Notes under the pieces: generated by a model
The model's database searches: none
Told to the model about the DNA's origin: nothing
What the model saw: the letters and a program-made list of their open reading frames with translations, nothing else
In this document: one piece after another, positions 48,843 to 62,422 of the stretch
Layout: each line of letters begins with the position of its first letter
Position numbering within the stretch: position 1 is the first letter of the stretch
Origin: Acanthaster planci
Lineage: Eukaryota > Echinodermata > Asteroidea > Valvatida > Acanthasteridae
NCBI RefSeq assembly: GCF_001949145.1
Contig: NW_019091417.1
Coordinates: 794,321 to 858,320, forward strand
Reading direction: 5' to 3'
DNA: 64,000 bases
Translations under genes and position numbers: made by a program

Positions 48843-50010
48843 ATAGGTGTTTAGGATGATGTACGAGTCACCATTAAAGAAGTTACCGTAGTCTTCCTTT
48901 GGCCAGTGTTCCACCTTGAACTTGTTAATGCGCCAAATCTAAAATGAAAAACTACTTTTATGACCCATGAGTCATATCAACCAGGATAAAAGGCTTTTGC
49001 CCGAGATTATACAATCATTCTTAAATTTTAACCACTACCTGCCAGGCGACCCGTTTTCGGGGATATAGGCTTTGTATGCAGAGCCGGGGAGCCGCAACTG
49101 GGACAAAAGAGTTTGGCCTTATAACAAAAGACCATGCTCAGCACAAAAGACTGAGGTGCTGGGCATTACCGACATTTTTTCGCTCTCAATAGCGGAGATA
49201 ATCCAGCCTTGTTTTGAAATAGTATACCGCGGTTTGAGGCATTTGAATTAGAGCAAGCGGATTACCACAGGGGACAAAATCTCTCCGCCACCCGGTTTCG
49301 GGAACAAAAGAATCTTATGTAACACCGTACAATCTGGGCTCTTTTTCCAAGGCTGCATGCCTCGCTGAAATATTCAGGAGTCAATGAATTTCACCTTCAG
49401 CTTTAGAGTAGTTGCCCAATGAGTCCTTCATTTTGGTATAAACGGGCATTAAATGAAATGATAAATTTTTGAAGAATTTTGATAACGGATAATCTTGAAA
49501 ATGATCCGGCAGCAAGTTTAAAACCCAAGCAGCCTTGTCATAATAATTTTAGGGAATTAGCTTTTCCTTTGTTAATACAATTTTAAAAAACACACAGAAA
49601 AAACGATATACCCTTTTATATAGAGTTACAATCCAACTTGATCAAAAAATTCTCCAGGTTAATTTCCATGTTTTAAACATTTCTCTCCACTTTGAGGTGA
49701 ACAATTTTCAGATTCGTGATTCAACGCATAAAAGGCTGTAATATACATTGAAGTTAAGCTATACAGTTTACGTATGCAATGTGTGTTAAAATTGGTAATT
49801 TTTTTGAAAAGTTGATCATTATCGATAATACACGACAGCTTCTTATACCTGCAAACCTGGCTTCAAACCAGCACCCCTCCATGCGATCTCGTGCTTGGCC
49901 GATTCCTTCTTAACCGATTTTTCGGTATCGGAACCGAAAAGCGCCAAATTGGAATCTTTCCAGTCGTACTTCTTTGCCTTAACGAGTCCGCGGGTCGGTG
50001 GGGCGGCCAT
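48843..50010 (-). CDS. Gelsolin-like paralogue 2: first two coding exons only
   Basis: Exon 1 50010-49849 (ATG at 50010; [17 protein letters not shown], then [20 protein letters not shown]) and exon 2 48938-48843 ([18 protein letters not shown]...[10 protein letters not shown]). Both are phase 0 with good acceptor and donor sites. They match the first two exons of the complete gelsolin at 54673-59689 closely in protein but differ at many positions, so this is an old, apparently constrained paralogue, not a recent copy. The expected exon 3 and everything after it are missing; the next minus-strand exons belong to NEK1. Splicing exon 2 to the first NEK1 exon shifts frame and hits TGA in the following exon. 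Likely cut by a deletion or misassembly at 48630-48842. Confidence 0.8.
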
Positions 50011-51934
50011 CTTGATGGATGTTTGTTTGAATCTAGCAACGTACCAACACATATTGCAATGTCAAAACAACTGTAGGCTAATTTCGAATTGGCAGAAAAT
50101 AGTGAACAGAAACAACTCTTGATGGTCATACAAGGTGTAAATTGACAACATATATGTAGCCCTGAATATTTACGAAAATTCCCTCGAATTGGAAGCAGTT
50201 CATTTACGTTCTGGGAAAAAATCAGCCGAAAGTGAATTTTCATTCCAGTGGTGTCTTTTCGTGTCCTTTTCCCCGTATGCAGTTCTGAAAGTAAAACAAG
50301 AACCACGAACTCACACAGATTATACAGGCACGCCCAGTATGGAAACCTCCAGTCATTCCTCAAAGAAAAATACATGCCCATATACGGTCACAAGCCGCCA
50401 CTCAGATACAATGAACGAACACTCTCCCGGCGCAGATGGGATTCTCAGTGAACTCCCGCGTCTGGGGCTAGTAATACTCAGTGAATTGCGGAGTCGGCTT
50501 GAACACACAAGTCGCATTCTGCAATGACTGTGACTCTTTGGAATATCAAGGTTAAGCTCAATATAGTCTGAAACCTCAGGCCGCTCAGACAAGAAAATAT
50601 CCGGGTAAATTCTTATTCTATTTACATGTCTGTGATTCTATTTCTAAATCTTTTTGAGATTTTTAATGTAAGACGCTATATCAAGAATAAACTATTATTT
50701 TTATAATTACTATGAACAGCAATCATTTTATAACACAGCGAGAGAACAACCAACACTACAAGGACTCGTCGAGAGATTAAGACAGAATTATTAACAATGA
50801 TCTGTGTCAGGCTTCGCTACCCCTAATCTGAGATGTAGTTTAACAATGTTTCAACTTCTACAATAAATGTTCGCTGTATAAAACGCTATTTTCTACAGCA
50901 CCCTACATAAACTAAAAAAGAACAGAAACCCCAATACCTACCGGTCGAAATACCTAATGCGACAGGAATGATACGGAAAACCAGATGCAGATCAAGTTAG
51001 AAACCTTACAATTTGTTCGAGAACATTTTGTTTCACTTTTTCTTTTGTGGAGGTTCATTTCTTTTCAGAAAAACAAGAAAACCACATGACGAATCAGTGT
51101 AGACTCACATATACGGCTAACCATGAGAAAAAGATTGACCCTGATTGAAGCTCTGTAAAGAGTAGAAGCCACAATACTAACAAGTAAGTGCCAGTGGCAA
51201 TTTAAACAAATTCCATTCTGCCTGTAGTGGTGTCCTGTAAAGGGTCAAAATGAGTCTGGAAACTATTATTTCAATACCAGACTATATAAATATGAATAAG
51301 ATTAAAGAAAAGGGATCCAATATTGACAGGGTCCCATGCCAAAAAGACGCCTACCTTCGATTGTTGATCCGGTCTGAGTGATCGTGATCCTCCCGCTCAG
51401 GACTGCAGCAGGCAACGACTGAAAACGGCAAGCCAGATGCACCTAACCCAGTACGTCTTCAAAAGCCAACGCCCATCAGCTGTCAAATGATTGGATCCGG
51501 CCACGGTTGGAATGTAAAAATCATATGTATCCCGTTAACTGGAAGATGATCCCTTCATGAGAAAGAATGCGAAGACTTGTGCTAGCCTATCTGGGGAGCA
51601 AATAATGTACACACACACCGACAGAAAGTCGCGGCATGAAAGATAGGAATGCTATTTAGAGAAACGAAGTCAGTCCGAGCTTTGGTCCGAACATGGTCGG
51701 AGGATTACGGGATGCATTCTAACATTATCATAATTGAGGCAAATTAATAACAAGATTGGATGAACACGCGAAAACGCCCGAGTTTTGGGTTCTAATTTGC
51801 GTGAATAATTTAGCCTGGGATGCAGCGCAATGCTTTGAACAAAACTCCGCCAGTCCCTTAATTGCCCCTTTATTATGATAGATTATTATATTCGTAAAAG
51901 TCATTTCTAGAGGCGAAGATCGACCTTCACTCAC

Positions 51935-52110
51935 CGTAGCCTAACTGTATATGATTTTGATCCTTGACCAAGGCGTTGGACAAATCTGGCCTAGTAAGCG
52001 CGAGCACCCGTCGTTCACGATGACCCGCTCGCGCATTATTGGCCAACAAAAATGAATCATGAAAAGCCTGCTTTGAGTGTCCTTCCTCTGTGGTGTGATT
52101 GGCTCAAAAT
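51935..52110 (-). promoter_or_regulatory. Candidate promoter / non-coding first exon of gelsolin paralogue 2
   Basis: A GTGAGTGA donor on the minus strand at 51934-51927 could splice to the TAG acceptor just upstream of the paralogue 2 start. The upstream DNA has CpG-rich words (GCGCGAG, CCCGTCGTTCACG) and inverted CCAAT boxes. Inference from signals only. Confidence 0.25.
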
Positions 52111-54145
52111 ACGCTGTTAATATAAGACCATAAAAAAATATCCTTACCCCCCCCGTCCAAAACTGAATGAAAAATAAATTCAAAATACATTTAAGCCAGA
52201 TGTTTGACTAAACAAGTTTTTTTTACTCATAATATTGACAAAAATATATCTGATCACGGTGATACGTAGCCTTTCCAGGTTTTTCTACTCAACTGGCAAC
52301 GCGTGACACGTACACGAAAACGTACAGTGCACGTACATACACGTTACGCATTGCGCTGAGGAAACGGAGGTCTGTTTGCCGGCGTGGGTTTCGTTTGTAA
52401 AGCCCGATCTTCCTTCGACAAAATTAAAACGCCGATTCCGCCTTGGAGTTGGACAAGGCAAAACCGTTTCTAATAGACGAAGGAAAACGTTAGGCACCCT
52501 AACAATCTCTTATTTTACTATAAACGAGTCTAGCGCCCTCTGCACTCTGAGGATTCCTGACATTTTTGTCAACAACTGCATCCGTTCATAATTCCCCTGA
52601 GGTTTTCGTCAAGACTGTTTATATTCATCTGGTCATAACATTAAATACCAAGCGAAGACGAAATAACGTCGAGATAAAAACTGACCATTTAAGAAGGATC
52701 CTCCAGTCAACCACAGGGGAAGTGTAGGCCTACTGAAGGTTTCAATCCGATTCTCTCACCGAGATAAAAGAATCTCTAATTACTATTATCACAAAAAACT
52801 ATAAGTACGTGAACGTAAACTATCGATATTATCCTCTCAAGTTTAGATACTTCTTGTGGTTTGTTACTATTTCTCAAAAATTAATATTCTGGAATGGACT
52901 AAAATCATCTAAATTGATATTTGGCAAGAGAATTATTGTCATTTCAGCTTGACAAAAAGTTAATTTGAAATGAAATAAACAGCTCAAGCAAAGCACGGAC
53001 TTAGCAAGCAACAGCTGCTGTAACTACTTAAATTTGTTTAATTTATTGTTCATTCAAAAAACTAGAAATTCCTCATTAGAAAAAAATATATATCTGATTT
53101 CTGTCTTCTACGCGGAAGGTCTCTAGACTTAATTTCTTATTCCCATACACATAACAATACATGTATATAAGCTCAATAACGACTTGATGTTCATTTTCTT
53201 TGATCAAAGGGAATAAAATAGGCATCACTATAAAAAATAAATGTTTGTAACAATTATGTCAACTGCGAATATTGTCTGATGTTTTCAATCATTGGGAACA
53301 TAGGGTCAAAGACATACTTTCACTAGAAGCAAATGCATTTCATCATCTTAAAAATGCCAATCACAATATCTTATTACACAAACTGCATAAATTTGAAGCA
53401 GAAATTCAGGTAACAGGCACTTGACAAACCTTGATTAGATGACATGAACAATATTATAACCAGGTCCCTTTGAGGAATGTTGATTTTTAAATCTAGTAAA
53501 CACAATATCAACTGACTATCACCAATGTAGATTATCAACAACAGTCAACCAAGACCCACATACATGTGAGTCTGTAATATCCCTACGAACAAAGTTTAAG
53601 CTTTAAAATATGACCAATGTGGAGTGTTTTACAAAGATAATTCAACTTTCCTTTTTTTTTCTTCTGCATATTTAAGGAATTGCTTCGGTCCTCGATTTGT
53701 GTATACATGTAGCATGTACAATCTATTTTCATTTTGAGAGTGAAAATTTCAATAAAAGCAAGGAACAGTGGAATGTTAAATAATCAGATGAAATGAAAAC
53801 CACTGTAAAACAGTATGTGAAATTACTACTGAAAGACCGTGACGGCAAAGCTTGTTCTACAGACACAACTGGGGAAGAAATTCATTCTGGGTAGAGGTTT
53901 GAGCAAAAACATGTATATCCTTGCCAACAAATTGACAGAATCACGCGAATGTATTTGGGACCTAAATACAGTCAACTCTTGCTTTAGTAAAATTGCAGTG
54001 ACCAGACGAATTAGTGTACTATAGCCAGAACTTGGCCACAAACGGAGTGGAAAAACAAAGGAAAGACGAGAATTTAAGAAAGAGGGATTCACGGACTTTG
54101 CTCCTTAAAAAGTTTTGTTATATTACCCATAACCTTCAGGGTGTA

Positions 54146-54179
54146 TGTAAAATCATATTGAAATTGGAGGATTTGGGAC
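54146..54179. repeat. 34-nt dispersed repeat, copy B
   Basis: Same word as 31925-31958 (33 of 34), between the gelsolin paralogues. Here no MITE follows. Confidence 0.7.
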
Positions 54180-54672
54180 TGTTCTATGTATACATTTTGT
54201 CATGAAGCAAAAACAAACATTTAAAAAATAAAGCACATCTGAAGTGTGCCTACCCTGGCTACTATCTCAACCCTTCCAAAAGTACTGCATTATGTCCCAT
54301 TATTTCCAGTTGACCTGGGACTAATTACATGTGCAACGGTACATGCAAAATGGGATTTCAAATAATAGGAACAATACTTAAGGATTAACGACTTTGAATA
54401 GAGCTATGAAATGTCTTAATATTGAGACACTTCTGCAGGTTCAAGAAAAGCAAAAGAAAAAATGATGTCCCCTTTTATGAAAAAGGAAAACAATGATTAA
54501 TTAATGCTGCTTGCAACATTAAAAGTTCTTTCCAATAACCATCAATGCATCTCATACAGTAATACACATGCAAGAATTTTACAGCACTTAACTAATTAAC
54601 ACCTATAAAAAATGGTGGTTGTTGGCTTCAGTTCATCATATCTTTCAGATCACAATATTATGCTCTACCATC

Positions 54673-57600
54673 TTACTTCATGAGGCTATTGAATTCAGCA
54701 CTTTCCTTGCCCTCCTTGTACACAGTGACAGGAATGAGAGGATGTTTGGTTTTCATCAAGTAGCTCTGCCATCAGAAGGAAAGTAGTGTAAAACATTTTT
54801 TATAAAGTTCATTCCTAGTAGAGGTTTGGAAATACATCATAGAAGTCAAGGTTTTGTAACCCCAGACTGAAGTCTTAGGACCCCAACATGAATTCACAGG
54901 GCTACTTCTTGTACATCTTGTATAATGTAATCCCAAAGGAAATACTTTCACCAACAGGAATCAACATTCATAAGATAATCCAGGTAAAACATCAAAATGC
55001 GGGGCAGACTTCTACTTTGAGTGATGAATTCAATTATTTATTCAAGATAAATTTATTAAATATGGTTTCCAAACATCAATAAAAGGCATGCTATACAGGC
55101 TGTGACTTACATGAGCATAGGTCAATCCATTCTTCTGCTCATCTGGGCTAGCCCCATTACCCACCCAAACGTAGAGTTCCTTCCCAGAATCCACCAGAAA
55201 CACATCCTTAGTAAATGAAATGGACAAATACAGCAATAAAGCATAAAAAAATCTGCAGAAAGCCTTAGGGACAAGCCAACATTGTGGGCATGCACACATA
55301 AACAATGTTACCTTTTGTCATGGTTATGATTATTTAGGGTTCTGTTGCTGTAATTCTTCAAGACATCAAACACAATTTTTAACCTACCTTAGACTCAAGG
55401 TAGCTTCGGCCAAGCTTACCCTCAGACACAAGGGTCATCTCCATGGATCCTGTCTCATCAGACACCCTTAGATGGAGACACGAATGTTGTGCCGAGAAAA
55501 GAAATAAGCCAGGAACATGTGTAAATGTTTTGATAAAGAATTCAGACCTTTATGTCAACAAGCTTGGCCCATCTGCGGATTACATGGACTGCTCAGTCAC
55601 TGTTGTCATTGCTAGTGTTTTCAATTGGCTATGTATATCTACAAGAGGTATTTTGCCAAGCAATGATCTCCAATTAGATGACAAGGCATGCATGTCTATC
55701 TTCACTGAGACAAGAGGCAGTATTGTAGTCAAAAGTGCTGCCGGTTCAAGTACAAGTACTTGGACATTCGAGTACGAGTACAAAACTAGATATTAGTACA
55801 ACACTGGAGCCACCAGGATACTCAACAGATCAGTTTCAGAAGCATTCTGCAAAATGTCCATTCTCTATAATTTAAGAACACTAAAATTTCAACTATTTTC
55901 CAAGAGCATGATTTGTTACCGAAAGATGGATGGCTGAAAATCTGTGTCGTCTTCTTCCTCCTTCTCCACTTCCTGATCAGGCAACTTTTCATAAAACTTG
56001 TGACTGGAAGGGATGTCTCTTTCATCCAGTGATTCAACTGTTGGCTTGCCACCACGCTCAGACTTGACTTGCTGAAGGTACTGGACTGCCTGTATACCAC
56101 AATCAGTTGACACCACCGCTTAACAATTAGGATGGAGTACATTATAACTCTGTCTTAAACATTTGATGCAGTTTATTTTACAAAGTCTGTAAGTTTCAAG
56201 TTCACAAAACATTCCTTGACTATATGTACATGTAGTCAACCCTAAACACTAATGACAGAAAAAAAAAATTTCAAAAAGAAGCATTTCCCTCCTCTAAGGC
56301 ATCACATTTAGCATGATATAATCATTCTAGTAATACCTGGGTTACAGTGGTCATTCATCACTGAGCAGTGCTGTACATGTAATATGAAATTGGGGTTGGG
56401 ACACTTCCATGTGAACCAAAATCAGCACAAACTGGATGTTGACATACATGTACAGTAATGGACTGAGCTGATCCAACACAAGGAGACAATTCATGGGACT
56501 GAAGCATACAGCAGCAGTCAGAAAGAAAGCCACAGCCAGAGAGGAAGCCAAAGCAAGAGAGGAAGCCAAAACCAGAGGGAAAGCTACAGCCATAGAGGAA
56601 GCAACAGCTGGAGACAAAGCCAGGGCAAGAGGAGAAGCTACATGTATGTCTATCTGGAGGGGAAACCAAAGCCAAAAAGAAAACTGCAGCTAAAGAAGAA
56701 CCCACAGCCGCATACCGTACAACCAGAAAGAAAAAAGATGGAGATAATACCAATGTCTGAACCACTCTTACCTTGAACTTTTCGTCCTTGTTGCAAGTGG
56801 CACCATTCCACTGGTACAATTCCAATCCCAAATCCAGGATAAAGACATCAGTTGAATCAAGAGACTTCCTGGACAGGGGAACCTGGAAAAAATAGAGTTA
56901 AACTCATAAAATACCTTAATTGTCAATGATATGCCCCATATGAATATAACGGTAATATCTCAATCAATCCCATGCCGTACTTCAAATCATACCACAAGCA
57001 GAAGAACCAGCTGTTGGGATTGAAAGGACGGCCTTTCATACAAATCACAGAAGCAGCTTGTCAACTGACATGAAACTATGACAAGAGGCTGACTCACACT
57101 GTGTAATTCACATGTCATTTCTTGTGATAGTTTGTCTTGTTACATGTACCTGTACATTCTTGACAAAAAGGAACTCGGTTTGGTTCTTGCTTTATTTAAA
57201 GAGCACAGACGGGCAGAAGATTTGTCATAAGAAACAAAATGATTTCATCTATTTGCTACAAAAAGGGAATGACATACTTCACGCATCTGCACGCTTTTCT
57301 TTGTCCCATGGAAGTGGAAAAGGCGTGGTTCATACTCGGTGGGCTTGACATGACGGAAACCACTTTCTGCACCTCCTTCCATCAGACTGTCAGCAAAGCA
57401 AACGGTTTGTTTATCATTTTAAAAGAAACCCAAAAATCCAACATGGATAGTTACTTAGGGCTAAAAAAAGAAACTAGTTCCGTTGCTATTTACGCGTCTC
57501 TCAAAAACAGGTTGGAAATTTCGGTCGTTTTCATTGTGCTGATTAAAAAGGTATTCAATCATATGCAAATTTTGGCCTGGACTATTTCCATTTGCTTGAC

Positions 57601-59689
57601 AAAAGCTATAAAATGTTGTCACTAAAAAATGATAAAATTGCCTTTAGGAATACAATATTTACAGTTGATAATCATAAATACAATGCAGAATTCAGATCAA
57701 GCACAGCACTACACACAACAGTTGTCACAATGAGAAACTGGCCGATAATGCCTGTACACTGCATGGTTTGCCTCATGTGAAGGAACTTTTGTGGTAAAAT
57801 AACTCACTTCAAAATACGGGTGGTACAACCTCAAAATCATTTCACGAAGACAGAAATTCTTTCACAGACAAGAGATCAAATTTTGGAATTTTTATTGCCA
57901 ACATCTTCTAGGTAAATGCACATCACTGCTCAGTTCAACATGTAGCTGTACAGTTGCGAGCATGTCTGGTGTAGTTTAAAGATGATATTTTGGATGGGAT
58001 ACATAGACTGGTTTCTACATTCCATTATTCCTTCTTTGGCAATGGGGAAGTGTGGTGGGAACCAGTACAGCATTGCTTCAATGTACTGAAAATTATTACA
58101 CACGTTTTCATCACCGAGAGAGAGAAGTGCACAAGGAACTTGTGAAAATAAAATAAATTCTTTTTTTGAAGACAGAAAGGTAATAGGAGTTTTTACTTTT
58201 TAATTTATAATTCGTTTTTATGACTTGCAACTAAAAATGTTAGGGTGTTGCACCCAAAAATTAGGGTCGGTTAGGGGACCAGAAGCAAGAGTATGTTTTG
58301 ACCAAACCCTTCATGTATAAAAACCCATCATTTTTCATGTATATAGTGGTTGAAGTCATTTCCCATAGGCCAAAATACATGCATGTTTATGTACTGCAAG
58401 CCCTATACAGCAAAAAGTGCTAGTCTCACCTCAAGGTGGCAAAATAACTCTTGAACAGGTTAGATTCATGACTCATGACCTCGCGATGCTGGATTGGCTT
58501 ATCATCAAGCAGAGTGTCAAGCTCAACAGTCTTGTAAGCTGCGGTACCATATTCATCCTGAGGACAAGCATTGTAGATTTTAGAATGTAACAAGACACAA
58601 GTAAGTTAGTGAGAAGTGAGTTTGCCTATTAACAGCACTATCTTTCATTGTTCAATAGGAACAGGCCAATCTTTAGTCTAATTATTCTCCAGTAACCAAA
58701 TGTACACATATCTTTCTCATGGACAAACATGGAAGGCCTTTGCCTTTGAGAAAGATTCTGTAGAATCGAAACGTCAGGCCCTCCATATTTTGTGATTTGT
58801 ACTTTAGATGATGGTAGTCAGCAAGCAGTTCACTTCAGTTCCTTATACGTCTATGATTCGATAGATACACTTTACCTGTGTGGAGTACTGACCAATCCAG
58901 AAGTGAACATCGTAAAGAAGCTCTTCACTATCTTGCTCTTTCTGTAAAAATCCAACATAAACTACATGTATATTACCAAAGTTTATTATACGTTGAAATC
59001 ACCACGAATGGAATTCTGTCAGACAAATCTGAGTCTGAATGTCTGTTAACCTTGAGCAGGTCAGTTCGCCTATATGTCTCACAAAGCAGAACAGTATTTA
59101 AAAATAAAACTGAAGAAGGGCAAACTACTGTAAATATTTAAATTCTGAAATCAATGTCAAAATATACAAGAATTTTTTCAGCCTAAAGAAGAAAGTAACT
59201 TACATAGGTATTGAGAATGATGTAAGAGTCACCACTGAAGAACTTTCCATAGTCTTCTTTGGGCCAAGACTGGACCTTGAATTTTACAATACGCCAAATC
59301 TGAAAGCAGGAATGAAAAAAAATGAAACGCTTTATGTGTTTTGAAGAACCAGCAAAGTAACTTTGGTGAACAAAGCCACAGAAACAAACTACAGTTGGTT
59401 TAAAAGGGTCTAACATTTATCAAACTAAATTTTGGGGAAGATAGCAGTTTTTTACATCCTGGAAATATTCTGAAAGTGCATGGGTTGGCTACTTTATGTT
59501 GAAAAATGTTGCAAAATGTTATAGATTACTGAAATGTACCTGAAGCCCAACTTTCTGGCCAGCCCCCCTCCAGGCCGGCTCGGTCTCAGCCGAGGCTTTT
59601 TTGACTTGCTTCTCCGTGTCTGAACCAAAAAGAGCCAGGTTAGAATCCTTCCAGTCATACTTCTTGGCTTTGACTAAACCACCAGGCAT
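54673..59689 (-). CDS. Gelsolin-like three-domain actin-binding protein (paralogue 1), 10 exons, complete
   Basis: Ca2+-regulated actin-filament severing/capping protein of the short gelsolin type. Exons: 59689-59540, 59299-59204, 58941-58876, 58557-58430, 57386-57278, 56882-56772, 56089-55920, 55466-55388, 55206-55111, 54765-54673; 365 residues, all joins in frame, stop TAA. Domain 1 (about residues 50-150): [50 protein letters not shown]. Domain 2 (about 170-260): [54 protein letters not shown] Glu/Asp-rich linker precedes domain 3 (about 280-365): [20 protein letters not shown] and [15 protein letters not shown]. The WxG and DVFxxD cores are intact. ATG at 59689 follows a 5' UTR beginning at a CAG acceptor. 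Length fits three domains (human gelsolin has six); orthology beyond 'gelsolin-like' not claimed. Confidence 0.93.
58725..58795. repeat. Hairpin repeat with GATTC-TGTA-GAATC-GAAACGTC core
   Basis: Outer arms ATGGAaGGCCT (about 58729-58740) and AGGCCcTCCAT pair. Inside, GATTC (58754-58758) pairs with GAATC (58763-58767) directly before GAAAC (58768-58772). Same layout as the 9085-9260 repeat but without CTGATGA. Intronic in gelsolin 1. Confidence 0.5.
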
Positions 59690-62337
59690 CTTGAGAGCTG
59701 TTTACTGTTGTTGTTACTGAGGTAAATAATGCACAGTGAAACAAATAGTAAAACCACCATGACGAGACAAGTGCTAAACAACAAATTTGAAAGAGTACCA
59801 GTTAAAAACAACACACAATTCTGCCCAAATAAACTTCGCTCTACCATGCAAGGTCAATCCATATGAGCAACAGACATACCACTGGTATGAACTCAACAGT
59901 AACAGAATTCCCATAACAAAGGTATTGTCAAAGGCATAAACAGGCAGTCATAACCTGGGGCTCTCTGGGTAAGTCAGTGTAAGGGTTTTAGCAGAGAGAA
60001 ACCAATCATGCAATGCTGTGGTCCTTCAGTTGTGACTGGTACAATAAAATATTAAAGTTGCAAGCACAGCTGCAGCCACCTATTCCTACTGCAGACCTGT
60101 ATATAATTTTCTAATGCTAGTTTCTTTCCTTGGCTTTAGTCTAAAAATATACATGTACCTTCCTTCTCCACCTCCCAATAACACAACCATGCCTTCTGTT
60201 AGTTTCCAATAACAGGTACAGGAAAGTACCTGTCACGACATATCAGTCGTGAAACCAGGTTTTTAAAACAGATGTTTACATGTACATGTACGTACAACAA
60301 TGCTCCAAACCATTCACATTAAACAGGAAATGATTACATATGAAATTACCCTCTTGGTTTACTCAAGAAATATTACATAACATAATTCAGTCGCTGCAGT
60401 GCAACAAACCTGAAACAAATACTTCAGTGTTTGGTCCTTTCCATGATGTGTTCAAAGCTTATTGCACATGTGCAGATCGTGTACATGATGATGTAGGTCT
60501 ACAATGTGTCAGCATAGTTACATGTAAAGATAATCTGTAAACTGTGACTACATGCATACAGCATGTCCCAGTATTTCCTGATCAGTATTGGCAAAACTTT
60601 CCATGCAATGCTTGGATTTCAGCATATACATGTATGCTGAATTTGCGCATTTGTGCATGAATGCATCCACACTTTTGTCTACAGTACTAATTTGGGACTT
60701 CCTAACAGACTAAGTTAAACAAAGTACACATACAGTACAACTGCATGTAAACGGGCCTCTCTAAAAAAAAATGCATGCACTTAAACATCAAAGATCATCC
60801 CTCTGAATGTAAATCGTACAAGTACAGCACAACCATTAGCTTAGAGGTAGAAAAAAATGTACAATGTATTAAGCAATGCCATCAGTCCAAAGTTCACTTG
60901 CATGTATTGGCAGACAGGCAAAACACTGTACACAGTCGGTGCCTCTGATCAGAGGCCTACTGCATTCATGTACATGCAGGATATACACTGTAGCCATGTA
61001 CGCATGCTGCGACCTGCTGATACAGTGGCATTACAACAGAACAAGAGAACACACCCATAAGTAAAATCCAAACATACAGGCGGAACATGCGTTTCCTCAT
61101 CTACATAAAAGGTTCTCTCCTTAGTATAGTACATGTACGTACATTTACAAGAAGACAGTGTGGGCAAAATAAAGGGGAAAAAATGTGCAAATGTTCAAAA
61201 TATGGGGCACAGGCAGCAACTGCTGGATTTGCTAATATATGTTCCCGTAGGCATGGTACATGTAGGAAAACACTGCTATTCTTACATGTACTACTAACAC
61301 AATCATTAAATATTATTTTCAATGAAGATATTGAATTTCAGAGAGGGGTCTAAACAAAGTAAGCCTACAGAGTACCAGCAACCTACTGCCATGATCAAAT
61401 ATGAACCATGCTCCCAACAGTTTTGAAGGAGTTACCGTTTACATACTGTACAAAGAACCTGTTTCATATCTCTGTATGGTTTATAATGCAATGATAAACT
61501 AGTTAATTATTAGTAAACACATCTTTTTTGGACATCACATTGTGGCAGAACTGGATTTTTGGAAAATCGATGCTTAAGTCGTGGTTGCAATTCCATAGTC
61601 TGCACGGAACTCTTGGCAAAACTACATGTATAGCTTCCCTCAAGTTGTTGTTTGATATTGGACTGAGATATGTAAAAAAACTTTGAAGTTTGGCCCAGTA
61701 AAGTCACGTGAACATGGGAGAGAAATAACAGCCAGAGACAGATATATGGAGAGGCTCTGGTAAGGTAATGCAGATTTATGTATACCTGTACATGCTCTTT
61801 CCAACATGCATGACCGTATAGTGGCCAGTTCCCTTATTTCGCTAGTTACTGTGAAAACCAATCAGACTTGACAATAGGTGGCGAAATTACGGACTTGGTG
61901 ACAATACGGTCATGCACGTTATACCGTAAAGGCAAAAAACATAAAGTTTAAGTGGCAACACATAAATTCTGATCCAATTATATATTGTGTTGGGCTATTT
62001 TATGGCATTTCAATACTAAAACGTATTCCAGATTTATACTGGTATTAAATTCTGGCCTATTCAACTTTACCATTTAGCGATTTTTGATTCACACAGAAAA
62101 TAAAATGTAGTTTTGTGCATTACCTCACAGACTCAGGACCTCTGCAACATACACCTACTACGCGAGTGTTTTTTGGGGTTGCTCTTTAAATATGTCAGAA
62201 AGTTGGAACTTTAGAAATTAGACAAATATTGTTGTCAAACAATGATTAATCATGTTCATGTATGTATTCCTTTCTTTTCTGCGTAAAAATCAGGGGAACA
62301 CCAAGAAGGTGGGTTATAATATTACATGTACTGGGTA

Positions 62338-62422
62338 GCTGACCCCCAGAACTATGGGGTCTGATGTTCGGGGAGTGGAGCAGACATCAGACGTGTCAGA
62401 CCCCGCAGTCGTGGGGGTAACA
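62338..62422. repeat. Imperfect foldback
   Basis: The left arm from 62340 (TGACCCCCAGAACTATGGGG...) and the right arm ending near 62420 (...ACCCCGCAGTCGTGGGGGT) are inverse with an 8-nt insertion; CAGAC words are repeated in the right arm. Possibly a small MITE relic. Confidence 0.45.

Larger units (their letters stand above)
50011..54672. other. 4.7-kb interval between gelsolin paralogues
   Basis: No recognisable coding exon; specifically no kinase motif and no gelsolin exons 3-10. The first part (to about 50035) is 5' UTR of paralogue 2 up to a TAG acceptor. About 51935-52110 is CpG-richer with ATTGG boxes. About 52600-54670 is AT-rich and includes the 34-nt repeat at 54146-54179 and probably the 3' UTR of paralogue 1. 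Confidence 0.5.

Noticed and set aside
48587-48938. A natural in-frame gelsolin-NEK1 fusion protein
   Set aside because: Gelsolin exon 2 ends in phase 0, the NEK1 exon starts with one leftover base of a phase-2 codon; joining gives a TGA in the next exon.
56358-56831. 157-codon minus ORF and plus ORF with repeated KAxAxEEAxA pattern
   Set aside because: Low-complexity GAGGAAGCCA-like repeat in a gelsolin intron; partly overlaps exon 56882-56772 but beyond it lacks splice logic.
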